Assembly: GCF_910592395.1 (NCBI RefSeq)
Contig: NC_088312.1
Location: 22,887,292 to 22,951,291, forward strand
Length of the DNA stretch: 64,000 bases
DNA from: Lineus longissimus
Lineage: Eukaryota; Nemertea; Pilidiophora; Heteronemertea; Lineidae
Direction of reading: 5' to 3'
Shown: positions 13,520 to 25,088 of the stretch, one piece after another
Position numbering within the stretch: the stretch's first letter is position 1
How the letters are laid out: every line of letters starts with the position of its first letter
The notes under the pieces: generated by a model
What the model saw: the letters and a program-made list of their open reading frames with translations, nothing else
The model's database searches: none
What the model was told of the DNA's origin: nothing
Translations under genes and position numbers: made by a program

Positions 13520-14892
13520 CCATTCCGCCTTAACCTTATTCGCCTTATCCAATTTTGCCTTCTCCCATTTAGCCTTCTCCTAACTTGCCTTTTCTCAATT
13601 CGCCTTCTACGATTTCGCCATCGTCTTATCTCGCCTTTGTTCCAATTGGCCTTCTTCCCAACTCGCCTTCCTCTCATCTTGCCTCATCCTAGTTTGCCTT
13701 TTCTTATTTCGCCTTTGTCCTATTCTGCCTTGGTGTCATCCTGCCTTATCTCATCTTGCCTTTTCTTGATTGACCTTTGTGTCAATTCGCCTTCTTCCCA
13801 TTTTGCCTTCTCCCGTTTCGCCATATCTCACCTCGCCTTTTATCAATCCGCCTTTGCTTATCTTGCCTTTGTTCTATTTTGCCTCGTTGTCTTGAGAGCT
13901 AACTCGTTCTGTGAGAAGGCCTCATAATTCCCCAATGATCAAAGGAATACATCTTCCAGATTGCTGGAATGAGGCCTATTGACCATAGTCCATAATAAAG
14001 AACTTCAGAAGCACTCACACTTTAAATGATCAATAAAATACTTAGCACCCCCATCCCTCCTATATAGTACCAGGTCACAAGTCTTACTTATCAAAGAATG
14101 CCAAAACACTAATGCCAAAATATTTCCATGAAAGACTTGGAAAACTCTAAGATTTGACAAACATGGGTAAAGATACTAAGTTGGTTTTGGAGATACATGT
14201 AAGCTTACATGTAGATGGTTCAGAAGTTATGAAGATTTGAAAATATTGGTAATTAAGCAACAGCCTTGGGTAGGGTACCAAAACATAATTCGTGGAAACA
14301 CTCTTATGAAAGATTGGCCCCACAAACATGGGTAAAAGAGACAAAAGTCTTTTGTAATATGGTATGAAATGTAATATGACTATAATGGCTGAGAAGTTAT
14401 CTACACTTGTAATTTTGGCAATGTCCACCGGGTTTTGGTTGGGGGTACCCCCGAATGGACCCTAGAAGCCCTTCAACACTGTTGAAGACACTTTCATATG
14501 AAAGATTGACTCAACAAACATGGGTAAAGACACCAAGTTTGTTGCAAAGTAGGAAGAAGGCGAAATAATACAAAGGCGGGGTGGGTAAAGGCGAGATAGG
14601 ATGAAGGCGAATTAGGACAAAGGTAAATTAGGACAAGGTGAAATAGGAGAAGGCAGATTAAGACAATGGCAAACTGAGACGAAGGCAAGAATGGATAAGG
14701 CAACTTGTGATAAGGCAAGATAAAACAGAGGCAAAATAGCATAAGGCGAAAAATGAAAAGGCGAAAAAAGACAAAGGCGAGATAGAATAAGGCGGATTGG
14801 GAAGAGGCAAAATTGGAAAAGGCGAAATAGGAGAAGGCGAAATGTATATTTTTTAAAGGCAAAATGGGAAAAGGCGAAAAAAGACAAGGCGA
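13520..14892. repeat. foldback-like element: inverted minisatellite arms around a 0.65-kb core
   Basis: The left arm (about 13520-13905) is a degenerate array of about 16-17-bp units built on TTCTCCCATTTCGCC. The right arm (about 14553-14892) is the same array in reverse orientation (AAGGCGAAATGGGA type units). The outermost units share TGCCCATT(C/T)CGCCTT. The core has three spaced copies of ACAAACATGGGTAAAG at about 14158, 14313 and 14515. Modular tandem-repeat inverted arms are the hallmark of foldback elements, such as sea urchin TU elements. The long open frames over both arms (185 aa and 139 aa) are translations of the repeat and not genes. No target duplication was found. Confidence 0.6.
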
Positions 14893-15462
14893 AATGGGCA
14901 TGAACCGAATCAATTGGGCTCGTAAACCGTATCAACAACTCCATATAACTAGGGGGTGGCCTACACATGGTTGTTGCAATAACTCGAGTAAAGCCCGGCC
15001 CCTCTCGTCCGCCCTCCAAACTCGGGAAGAGGGACATCGTACACTCCTGCTTTGAAAACGTAGCTGTGGAGGGGGTGGGGCACCCTAAGGGAGTGAATAA
15101 TGTACCTTTTCCAACCCCAAAAGAGTTGGCCACATCCATATTCTTCTCTCGTGAAACCTGAAAATACGTGACTGTCTTTGCTCTTCCTGTGGATGTTTGG
15201 TTAATATTTGGTAGTATAGATGTCACTACCGGGCCTACCAAATCCCAAACAGTTCGAGACATTCCCTTTGAATAGGAGACGTTTACAGTTATGTTTTATT
15301 GTATCAAAATGCATGTATGGACACTGTTGCTTGAACTTGATGATTACAGCGGTATGATATTTGGAAGTATATCAGAGAAGATGTCATAGTAGATATATCA
15401 AAGAAATTTCTCATGTAGCTAGATTTGAAAAGTTACATTGTCTTCATAAATCAGCCGTTCCT
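14893..15462. other. intergenic, no feature seen
   Basis: I see no exon, RNA or mobile element. Overlapping short open frames on both strands are not supported by any family similarity. Confidence 0.4.
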
Positions 15463-15990
15463 GCTCCACCGTGTTGACAACATGGTGAGAGAGATGAGAC
15501 GGTCACAGCCAGAACAAATCAGTCCTGGCTGCTCCACCATGTTGCCAACATGGTGAGAGAGATGAGACGGTCACAGCCAGGCCACATCAGTCTTTACTGC
15601 TCTGCCAAGTTGTCAACATGGTGAGAGAGATGAGTCGGTCTCAGCCAGGCCGAATCAGTCCTGGCTGCTCCACTGTGTTGACAGCATGGTGAGAGAGATG
15701 AGACAGTCACAGCCAGGCCGAATCAGTTCATGCTGCTCCGTCGTGTTGGCAACATGATGAGAGAGATGAGACAGTCACAGCCAGGCCACATCAGTCTTGT
15801 TGGCTGCTCTGCCAAGTTGTCAACATGGTGAGAGAGATGAGACGGTCACAGCCAAGCCGAATCTGTCCTGGGTGCTCCACTGCGTTGACAGCATGGTGAG
15901 AGAGATGAGACAGTCACAGCCAGGCCGAATCTGTTCATGCTGCTCCGTCGTGTTGCCAACATGGTGAGAGAGATGAGACAGATCGTTGAC
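15463..15990. repeat. 68-bp tandem repeat, eight units with trimeric substructure
   Basis: Units begin near 15463, 15531, 15599, 15666, 15734, 15806, 15874 and 15942, each starting GCTCC or GCTCT and containing ATGGTGAGAGAGATGAGAC and CAGCCAGGCC. Variants repeat in order: a GCTCTGCCAAGTTGTC unit, then GCTCCACTG, then GCTCCGTCGTG, and the same three again, giving an approximately 207-bp higher-order repeat. The array lies immediately 3' of the glycosyltransferase stop codon at 16030, so it may be part of that gene's 3' UTR. Confidence 0.85.
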
Positions 15991-16029
15991 GACTGCGCAT
16001 GTGTGAAAATTGATGATGATTGGTTGTGA

Positions 16030-17073
16030 CTAAAGTGTCGACAATGATTTGCGTCGTTTTTTATTTCTCCTTCTAGGCACCTTTGTTGGTTTGACTTTCG
16101 GAGCGGAGTCCTTTTCTTTAAAACACGCCGCTTGCGATGATTCCTCATTGCAAGCGTGATATACCTTTAACTTGGGCATAAGCCACATAGTCAGTCCCAT
16201 TTCGTGCGCCATCCGCGCTAAACCCTCCGACTCTATATGCCTTTTGAATACAAAGGGCGGAAAACAAAGACCTTTTCTAATATGGACAGCTTTGATAAGA
16301 AGGACAGATGCCCCAACTCCATCGACTTTCACAACATCGCCTTTATATTTCACATTTTTCAGCAATGCAAAAGACCTCAATGGTCTTCTTTGACGATAAC
16401 CTTCGAGGAGGAGATAGTTCGAGTCGGCGTTCTTCTGAAACCTCAGCGATTTTTTCGTCTCGATCCATGTATTCCTGTCGTAAACAGTCTCCCTTTTTCC
16501 ATGTCTGATCAAGCAGACGGGTACAACGATATCCTTGTGCACTTGTAGCATCTGGTCAATCATGTCTCGCGGGGCCTCCTCAATATCACTATCAATCCAA
16601 AGCACGAAGTCTTCATCTTTTAAAGCAGACGACACTAACATGTTTCGCACAATCGAAAGATGGCTTCGTCGTTCGTACTGAATTGCTTTGGCATGTTTGT
16701 TCTTCCATGCCTTCGCTGTACCATTCAGCTCGTGCAATTGGAAGATTTCCGCCCGCCTAAATTCTTGTCTGAGCGATGTGACTAATTCTGTCGCTTTTAA
16801 AACTGTCGCATCATTACTATTGTCTTCTCCAAACGCGATAGACACCAGGGAGCGCGGGTAACTGAAATTCCAAATCAGTCTTGCATACCAGTCTAATTCT
16901 GTCTCTGCGTTTCGTATGGGTGTTAGGATTAATATCTTTGGTCCGATGAGCTGTCTGATCATTTTAGGCATCACTGCAGATCTCTCCACCGAGTACATGA
17001 ACAATGGTATGAAGAGCATCATCACGACGACACTAAGACCGACCGACGTCGACCGGCTGGTTGGCGTCACCAT
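16030..17073 (-). CDS. GT62 (Anp1/Mnn9-like) glycosyltransferase
   Basis: Intronless 347-aa type II membrane protein. Residues 1-10 are cytosolic, about 11-28 form a membrane anchor (VGLSVVVMMLFIPLFMY), and the rest is a predicted Golgi-lumen catalytic domain. Family blocks include KILILTPIRNAE (46-57), FGEDNSND (81-88), the DxD-type WIDSDIEEAP (159-168), LLLEGY (221-226), KVDGVGASVLLIKA (249-262) and FPPFVFKRHIESEGLARMA (271-289). These match the order seen in yeast Mnn9, Van1 and Anp1, subunits of mannan polymerase that add alpha-1,6-mannose. The animal acceptor is unknown to me. The C-terminus is Lys/Arg-rich. The start ATG is the first in a frame that places the anchor at the N-terminus. 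The family call is firm; the substrate is inference. Confidence 0.85.
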   Translation of the reverse strand: MVTPTSRSTSVGLSVVVMMLFIPLFMYSVERSAVMPKMIRQLIGPKILILTPIRNAETELDWYARLIWNFSYPRSLVSIAFGEDNSNDATVLKATELVTSLRQEFRRAEIFQLHELNGTAKAWKNKHAKAIQYERRSHLSIVRNMLVSSALKDEDFVLWIDSDIEEAPRDMIDQMLQVHKDIVVPVCLIRHGKRETVYDRNTWIETKKSLRFQKNADSNYLLLEGYRQRRPLRSFALLKNVKYKGDVVKVDGVGASVLLIKAVHIRKGLCFPPFVFKRHIESEGLARMAHEMGLTMWLMPKLKVYHACNEESSQAACFKEKDSAPKVKPTKVPRRRNKKRRKSLSTL

Positions 17074-18916
17074 TCTGATCTCTCAGATAGACTTGAGTGA
17101 TTGTGACAAATGTGCATGCCAGAAACCAGGCCGAATTCTCGGCTCTGGTGATCAGTCCTTGTCTGACAAGCGCGACCAAGACGCAAGTACTCTGAATGCA
17201 CGCTCACAACTCGCCATTGGTTATTAAAATCGCATGAACAACTCCAATCGCGTCCTAATCATCGTCTCCGTCTGTTTGTGTGTCTTTATGTGTCTTCAGT
17301 TGTCGTACTTGACCGGTCGAGAATTTTCGAAATCTTTTACTACCGACTTACGTCTTTACCATGTATAATAACACACCAACGTCTGCTGGAGTGTCGTCGC
17401 TCTGACAGCTAGAAGCCAGAATCAGAATTGGATGGATGTCTGATGTTCGGCGATAACAACGAAGATAACGCATTCGTTCGGCTTCGATGCGACCAAGATT
17501 CGTCAAAATATTTCGTCAGCTACATTCGGGTCTTCGGGCTGTGACATTGCGATAGAAGGCGTTGCACTGCGATTGTCCCACTTACAATTTCCTCTGTGAA
17601 GTTCGTTGAATGAGAATATCGTCGGCCAAAAACTTAACACAAGAAGACTGGAGTGCCATGATTCACTATGCTACCACTTCACTGTCTTTGATATATCCGC
17701 TGACTGATCCAGGTCGGTTGTTCCTCCGGCTTCCACCTTCACGAGTTTGAAAGATTATAATGTAAACTGGAAGAGAACCGCCAGCAACAGTAACTACTAA
17801 GGTATCTTGCTGGGTTTTCAGTCCATGAGAAACTTCCCTCCGCCAATTATAGGCTATACTGCGCTGCGGTTGTACCAAAGTTGTAGCCACAAGGTACCAT
17901 AATATATACTTATACATATACCGAATGCCTTTTAATTATTTAGATATGTGGAAATATTTTCATTTTTTCTTATTACCATCGCGCACGAGGTGCATTGATT
18001 TGAATACGCTTAACGTGGGTCTCGACCACCTGCACCCCTCATAGTTCCTCGCCTGCTTTTTAGGTATATTTATTCATATATTCCTCACTTTCTCACCTGA
18101 AACCGACATGCCTAGCGACCCTCTTGTTTGAGCTGTTCGTGTTGAATATTCGAGACATTATTGAAACAAATTGGTATCACAAATAGACACAGCAAAAAAA
18201 ACGACATTCCAAGATATTTGTTCCCTTGGGTTGCTGTCCATGCCGTCATCCGTTGTAGAGGAATCGGAGATTACCGCCCGATGGTTTCCGATCATTACCG
18301 ACGATATGCCGAATGAAATCATTCTGGTGTCGCCGATGCCGGTGACGACGACGCTGTTTCGTGCCGGCATCCGTGTCTGGAAGCTTAGCAATGTCAATAC
18401 ACTTTGAGGGTCAAGATGACCTGTTGCAAATGCTGGACACAGCTTGCAATCGGCATATTTCTGCTCAGGAACTTACAGCAATGAATGAATGAGGTGAATA
18501 CGTTGTGCGTTTACAGTCATAAGATATTTCGAATCAAAGTGTTAAAATCTTTGAGTCGTTTGATAAGCTAGAAGTCTTTAAACTAATTGATTATAATTTT
18601 TGGAGGAACAACCATTTACACCAACTATATCGATCATCAAGCCCACTGCATAATCATCTTGCAACGAATAGCACAAGGTGAATAGCAAGTGGAACAGCTC
18701 GAGTCGGCGAGAACAGTCAATTATATTTCAAAGCTATATCAACAAAGTGACATTCCAAACAAACGTAAACTTTTTTGCGATTTGCTTTAAGAAAACAAGT
18801 CATTAACGGGGGCTGTTCATCTAGAAAGTATGCACGTGTGTTTTCAAAATAACGACGAAGGACCGGCCAGGCCCTGTACGCCCTAATGAAACATCATGCT
18901 TTAAACGCCAAAAAAG
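17074..18916. other. intergenic, upstream of the GT62 gene
   Basis: Presumably includes the GT62 promoter. An 83-aa minus-strand frame at 17666-17917 and overlapping frames at 18158-18407 show no recognisable domain, so I leave them unannotated. Confidence 0.35.
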
Positions 18917-18959
18917 TTGGACCTCTTCTTCTGCTGGCTGCTTGATTCTGATTCTTTTG

Positions 18960-19430
18960 GTGCTGCGTCCACAGATTCTTCTACTGCTGCTGTGGCTTCT
19001 TCTTCTTCTGCTGCTGCTGCTGTTGGTGCTGCTGGTGGTAGTGGTGCTGCTGCTGCTGCTGCTGTTGGTGCTGCTGGTGGTAGTGGTGCTGCTGCTGCTG
19101 CTGCTGTTGGTGCTGCTGGTGGTAGTGGTGCTGCTGCTGCTGCTGTTGGTGCTGCTGGTGGTAGTGGTGCTGCTGCTGCTGCTGCTGTTGGTGCTGCTGG
19201 TGGTGATGCTGCTGCTGCTGTGCTGCTGTTGGTGCTGCTGGTGGTAGTGGTGCTGCTCCTGATGCTGTTGGTGCTGCTGGTGGTAGTGGTGCTGCTCCTG
19301 ATGCTGTTGGTGCTGCTGGTGGTAGTGGTGCTGCTCCTGATGCTGTTGGTGCTCAGTGCTTCTGGTGGCGATGCTGCTGCTGATGCTGTTGGTGCTGCTG
19401 CTGGTGGTGCTGCTGTGTATTTTGTGACGG
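18960..19430. repeat. GCT/CAG-rich minisatellite
   Basis: A tract of (GCT)n blocks interrupted by GGTGGTAGTGGT, giving a repeat of about 39-42 bp (core TGCTGCTGGTGGTAGTGG). It is open in several frames on both strands (Ala/Gly, Leu/Val, or His/Gln/Ser runs). That is expected of a CTG repeat and is not evidence of a gene. It could lie in a UTR or intron of an unseen transcript. Confidence 0.85.
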
Positions 19431-20240
19431 AAACAGTGCATCAGCATAAACACAGTTGCAGTTTCTCAGGGTGTTTGAACTCCATGAAAATCGATGCACC
19501 GGCTGCAGGCTGCATTGGAATCTGTCATACTCCCGAGCCATGGCTTTGTTAGGAAAGTGAGGTTTGCAGTATTGAATATCGGTAAATCATACTAATAACT
19601 CTATATATATACATACTAGAGTATCATACACCCTGTTCATAATTAATTACATTAGTTTTCCAATAATTTCCAAGCTAGTGGTATACCACCCACCATGCCG
19701 AAAACTGAAACGAACCCATTCATGAATACATGTAAGTCACTCCTTGGTTCTTAAAAGATCAAGGCTAGCTTTGAAGAAATATGGATTTCTTCTCACCAAA
19801 CTTTCGTAATTTCCAATGAAAAATATAGCTCAATGTTTTTGGTTTATGATTAAAGTGGTTTAGAAGTGAATGACTCCATCAAAGCAAAACAAGATTCCGA
19901 AATGAATTATGAATCATTTACTCTTTTTTTACAAAATCAAACAGCAGCATTGATAAAAGCGATATCACAACATATTTTTCTGGTCATGGTAAAAGCTTGT
20001 CATTGTTCGACGACTGTAAAAAAGGACACTACTTTCTGTATTGCTAGAATTAATCTGAGAATGATATTAACTCATCTGAATCGGGGAGCGCTTGCACTCT
20101 ACCGAAGAGTAGAACATTCACCCTGAAAATGGTATTACCAAATCAAAGGTTTCCGCCGACCACAGAGAAAGGAATCATTTCACTATCTGGCCTGTTCATT
20201 GCTCACTATTGTTCCACTTATCTAAAAAAGTTCAAATTGT
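19431..20240. other. intergenic or 3' UTR of the PP1-docking protein gene
   Basis: AT-rich sequence 3' of the minus-strand gene ending at 20241. No gene or mobile element is supported. Confidence 0.35.
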
Positions 20241-22100
20241 TCATTTTTGATACGACCATGGCACATACTCCATCACCTCATCGTCAGAATTGAAGCGTAC
20301 TTTGGTTGGTTTCCTCTCCAGGACCAATCCCGCTTGTGTATCCCCAGGATAGTGTGACACGATCACTCCCGAGCCCATCTCCAGCTCAACCTCCACCCCA
20401 GTGAACTCACTCAAGCCAAGATTCGCCCGCGCTAACCTCTCTGCCACCAACCTCTTTTTCCGCGTCTTCCGCGTCGCAGAAGACGCACTTGAGCTAGACT
20501 CTCCTGTAGTCCCAGAGCTAGAATTACTTGACTCCTCAACACAGGGCACAGTCTCCTGTTTAATTTTTAGAATAGATTTCGGCAGTTCTCTGAAACCATT
20601 CATTCCTGAATGACCATTCGTCCTTTTCTGTTTCGTATCCTTTTTCTCATCAGAATTTGTATCCGGTCGAGACCTCGATTGGTTTTCAGACTCTGAAGTC
20701 TTATTAGGGTTCGTTAGACTCTTTCTCTCAGCGACCACCCTGGCTTGCATATTCTCCTTACCCTTTTTGATTACCACACTATCACTCTGCTTCACATTAG
20801 CACCGTTTGTAACAGTCCCATTAGTGGACTCGCGTTGTAATAAAGTGCATTTCATTGCGGTGAGGTTTTGAGCGTCAACATGCCCTTCTCGAGACAAGTC
20901 AGCACTTTTAAGTCTCCGATACACGCCCGATTCAATTGAGCCGCGTTTGCCATCACTTTCCTTTGAAACGTTTGCATCCAAAGTCAACATCACCGGACTT
21001 TTCGTATGCTTATTATGGCTCAACTGTCTACTTTTTGAGAACTGATCCATAAAGTCCGAATCAGCATTTTGCCTCGTCCCTCGTTTTGCACTGACTGAAT
21101 AGGATCGCGATGTCCCCAGAGGTCTTTGATTGACAACACCTGGCCTCGGACTCATGATTGGGAGGAATCCATTACGTTCCTGACTCCCTCGTTCTCCTAT
21201 GGTGGATTTCTGCGGGTTGCTGGCACTGCTGCAGGGACTTGCCATCAGTCCGATTCTGTCCAATGATTTGGAGCGTCTCATTAACCAACCATTGTTGCCA
21301 AATACCCTGTTCACACTATCAGTGTCCTGAGCAATGGTTGAGATAAACCTAGATGACATTTCAATCGGGACAAGTATATCCTCTTTACTGTACGCCCTGC
21401 AAACAGACGGCGACCTCGCCACCACAGTTTCCAAATTGGTTCTTCCAGACGCCATGTTTCTTCTTCTACCGCCACCTTTCGGGCGATGCGTTTTCAACTT
21501 GATGTGCCCGCGAGTCTTCTTCCTGCCACGTACGTTTGCTCTCCTATCTACGACATCCCATGAATCCACCCCGTGGGTCAACGAATCCAAGATATCACCG
21601 ATATTTTCTTGATAAGACCTCTCTTTCAATTCGTTCTCTTGGCTCTCGCGCGGGTCACGAGATCCTCTATCAATGGCGGACAGAACGTCTGCTAGTCCAA
21701 TTTCAGTCTTCTTCAATTTCGACCGAATAGAGACCCTTCGTTTCCCCGAATGACCGCGGGATTCTCTGCGGGTACGCGAAGTACCAGACGTCTGCGAATT
21801 TTTTACCTTTTTCGCTCTTCCTTGAGGTTCCTCGACGAATCTCTCTACATGTAAATCATCAGTTTTTTCTTCCTGGGACTGAACGGCTGAGTGAACGTCC
21901 TCTGGTTGTGTTCCTGACTCGCTCTGGTCGTTTTGCCCGGAATGCTGGAATTCCAGGTCAATCTCGGGTAACGTTACATGGATCCCTTCAGCCGGATCCG
22001 GTTTTGTTAGCCTTGTGTAGGAATTGAAGTTGAATTTAGGTATCACTGGAGCCTGCTTAACAGGAACGCTGCATCGTTGCATCTGGACGGATGAGATCAT
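20241..22100 (-). CDS. disordered protein with SILK and RVxF PP1-docking motifs
   Basis: Single-exon 619-aa open frame, rich in Ser, Arg, Lys and Thr, with no globular domain I recognise. The N-terminus starts MISSVQMQRCSV. Two short motifs stand out near the C-terminus: KSILK (SILK at 509-512) and KVRF (600-603) followed by acidic NSDDEVMEY. In known protein phosphatase 1 regulators such as inhibitor-2, SILK ([GS]IL[RK]) lies N-terminal to RVxF, as here. The protein ends VPWSYQK. A basic cluster RKTRKKRLVAERLARANLGL (about 542-561) precedes the conserved-looking tail. I infer a PP1-targeting subunit; its cell location and partner are unknown. A long intronless frame of this size is unlikely by chance, and codon use looks coding. 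Confidence 0.7.
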   Translation of the reverse strand: MISSVQMQRCSVPVKQAPVIPKFNFNSYTRLTKPDPAEGIHVTLPEIDLEFQHSGQNDQSESGTQPEDVHSAVQSQEEKTDDLHVERFVEEPQGRAKKVKNSQTSGTSRTRRESRGHSGKRRVSIRSKLKKTEIGLADVLSAIDRGSRDPRESQENELKERSYQENIGDILDSLTHGVDSWDVVDRRANVRGRKKTRGHIKLKTHRPKGGGRRRNMASGRTNLETVVARSPSVCRAYSKEDILVPIEMSSRFISTIAQDTDSVNRVFGNNGWLMRRSKSLDRIGLMASPCSSASNPQKSTIGERGSQERNGFLPIMSPRPGVVNQRPLGTSRSYSVSAKRGTRQNADSDFMDQFSKSRQLSHNKHTKSPVMLTLDANVSKESDGKRGSIESGVYRRLKSADLSREGHVDAQNLTAMKCTLLQRESTNGTVTNGANVKQSDSVVIKKGKENMQARVVAERKSLTNPNKTSESENQSRSRPDTNSDEKKDTKQKRTNGHSGMNGFRELPKSILKIKQETVPCVEESSNSSSGTTGESSSSASSATRKTRKKRLVAERLARANLGLSEFTGVEVELEMGSGVIVSHYPGDTQAGLVLERKPTKVRFNSDDEVMEYVPWSYQK

Positions 22101-25085
22101 GAGAAGTCAATTCTGGAGAATAACACCCGTTTATGGGTTATGGCATTTCATGTCCTAATAGTCACTTTCTTTCTGCTTTGAAGATATCACACTTTCAAGT
22201 ACATGTACCTCAATCTCTCCAGCGTTGCCTTCGGCTATCGATCATACTGGCTCAATGTTACCGCTTTCGCCTTGATTTCTCAATCGATTTCTAAATTATT
22301 CGGTTCGTGATCGCCACTTTGCTTCAGCACAAGGCTTCTTTGTTCTCAAGCACGATAATATCGTTCCTTTTTCCCCGGCTGCGACCAACGATGCTACTCC
22401 TAAAAGAACACTAACGAAATCGTCAGAATGTGAGAGATTCAATCGTATTTGTTAACCATTTCTGCGCCTCATGGTGAAACAAGCCAACAGCGTCTGGGAC
22501 TGCAGGAATGGTAGGAATGTCAGTCCCGGCGAGATAAATTTTACGACTCTGTTCAAATACGGATCTTGCTGACGTTTGGGACGCTGTATGTGAAGATCTC
22601 CATTTATGAACTTGTTCAAGTAAAGTTTTTAAAAGTTAGTCCAACTTATTTGAATCACAACTGGCAAATAATCCTCCATCTCATATCATCATCTGCCACA
22701 CGTGTCTCACCACAGGCGAACGCCGTAACGAAATTCAAATCCTGAATTAACCTTATTTCCCAATATATCGATCTAAATCCTGAATATTGACAGTCAACAC
22801 GTTGTTAATGCATTGGTATAAATCCGTTGCCACCAGCAACCGTCTAGACTGCTTAACTGAGTCAAAATCACAGCAAAACACTTGTCGTCTGGTCACAGTT
22901 TGCGACAGTCGTCTAGAGACGCTCGCGATAGAAGCTGAAATATCACGTATTTGATGTAGGCTTATTTTAGTTCAACCACCTGTGGTCAGTGCAATGTTCT
23001 TGTGTCGCCATAACAATCGATAGGACTCATTATGACGTCATCCACCGATACTGTTTACTCTCAAAACCTCGCTATCGAATCAAACAAATAGAAAATGTAC
23101 CCCATACCTCATTATGCGACCAAGTATTTACTTTGTCACGAAAATATAATCGAATGTTATGATGGCTTGATTGATCGCAATATTGCTTAGCACGTTCCAA
23201 TGTTAATACCAATTCGCCTTGCATTGTCTTGCATATACCTCAGTAACATTCTACCGAGAGTTCCAAGACTACATTTGTCCCACTTTCTACGATAATTAAT
23301 TGACCTGCCAATAGTTCTAGCTAGTATGAATCATAAAAACTTCAGACATTCCATTCGAGTTACATTTTTCAATGGCAAAATGATATTCATGACCAGGAAA
23401 ATGTCATACTTGTAATATTTGAACTTCTTAGTAATCACTATGAGTTGGTCAATCTGCTCAAGAAACTAGACTGATTGGGTCAAACGCATCAGATCATTGA
23501 CAAGGACTCATAATTTCGGGGTTTAAGAAAATATGGGGCAAAATCAACGTATTGAGGTTTATGATGTGACGGAATTAGGCTCAACTCCTAACAGTTTGCA
23601 TTCCTTAATATCTATGTATGGTCTATTAGTGTTCGGTGCACGAGATAAAATAAGGGTCAGTCACAGTCAAAATAAGTGGTTAGTCTAATAAAATGATAAG
23701 TATATTTGTTGTTCAACATGTCCTGAGGTTATCACACTAAATCAAATAACTCTCAATTGCTCTTTCTATAAATTTTAATATCATTATTACCCGTCATAAC
23801 TTCCTTGCAATGTCAGGAAAAAATTTCTAAGTCCAAATATTTTTTTCACTTTTTTTTCTGCTCAAAAGGAACCAACATCACCAAAATCATCAGTCTCAAA
23901 ACTGTTTTCAGCTGGTTATCTGGTCAGGTTGGGAAGACATTGACACAACCTTCAAAGGGTCCTTTAGCTGTACACGACAACATTACACTTGCGTTCTACA
24001 TGGGTGATACAAGACAACTGATTTTGTTGCACCATGACATATGGTCGTTATTGTTCGTCTGTGTAATGCTCTCGCAAAAGCGGGCATAAATGGCATGAAT
24101 GTCCTTTCCACTTGATTCTACGAAAAGACATTTTCAGCTTCTTTTAGTGTTCATAGTATCGCCATCTCACGTGCGAAGACGAATTTGTCCTTTTAGCACT
24201 TAAAAATCATACCACACCCTGATAAAGTTACAAGGTTGAGTTGGTTTGAAATACTTCACTCAGGGGGCACTCGACTCGCGAAAGCAGACTTCTCAACAGA
24301 CACTTCAAACAAGACCTTGGGGACATTATTGGCCAATACCAGAACACAAAATGATATTAATATTTCATACATTTCTGTTTTGTTTGGCCATTTAAAGACT
24401 AGAGTTTGAATAGGATTAGTCCAAGGTTCGTCCAACATCACCCAAGGCAAGCCAAATTCAAACAAGATATAAACATATCAAACCTTAATTGAAAGTAAAT
24501 CTAGGTCTGAAAGGTATTTAATCCGGGGAGATTGTCTTTTTGATCAGATAAAGAACTTTATAGCATTCAGTTTGGTACGCGACCATTACATTCGTCTCAT
24601 GTTTTGATGGTATATACGTACGTACGTCGGCTGAGGTTTTGCGGAACGCCATAAGGACCTGTTGCAATACAGGTATAGGTAGGAGTCCTTAAGGTCGCCG
24701 TATGACAGGAAACCTTGATAAGTTCCCCGGCCAGTCCTGCCTGTGTGCAAACCGAAGGAGCGCTGGACATTACCCGGTGATTTTCTCAGCACGGGGAACA
24801 GAGGGTATTTGGGGAAGGTCTCAAGGTTGCAAACGTGTATAGACATCAATTCTGTGACTTTAGTAATCATATATACCGAGACCTTCTCTGAACTGCCGTA
24901 ACTAGTCAGATCCCAACCATGCAACCATATCTGTCTAATTTTTTCCATGACTAGACTGACTGGAGATTTGTTGGTGGACAGGTAGTGAGTGATGACTTCC
25001 GAGAGCTAGGAATATTAACAAACTCCTCCTCCTCCACCCCTCCCCCAATTGATCTGTATTGTTGATCTCTTCATTTGTTTATCTT
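22101..25085. other. intergenic, no gene seen
   Basis: Includes the upstream region of the 20241-22100 gene. About 60 bp at 23815-23875 resembles 35125-35185 (shared AGTCCAAATATTTTTTTCAC, then TTTTTTTCTGCTCAAAA-like sequence), pointing to a dispersed repeat. The 120-aa minus-strand frame at 24586-24948 has no recognisable domain. Confidence 0.35.
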
Positions 25086-25088
25086 TAG

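Noticed and set aside
13370-13927. 185-aa plus-strand frame and 139-aa minus-strand frame at 14494-14913
   Set aside because: Both are translations of the opposed minisatellite arms, with repetitive Phe/Leu/Ser content and no gene context.
18821-19552. Gln/His/Ser-rich and Ala/Gly-rich long frames
   Set aside because: A GCT-rich tandem repeat stays open in several frames on both strands; no independent sign of coding.
24586-24948. 120-aa minus-strand frame
   Set aside because: No recognisable domain, splice context or neighbour relation; length is within chance expectation for this window.
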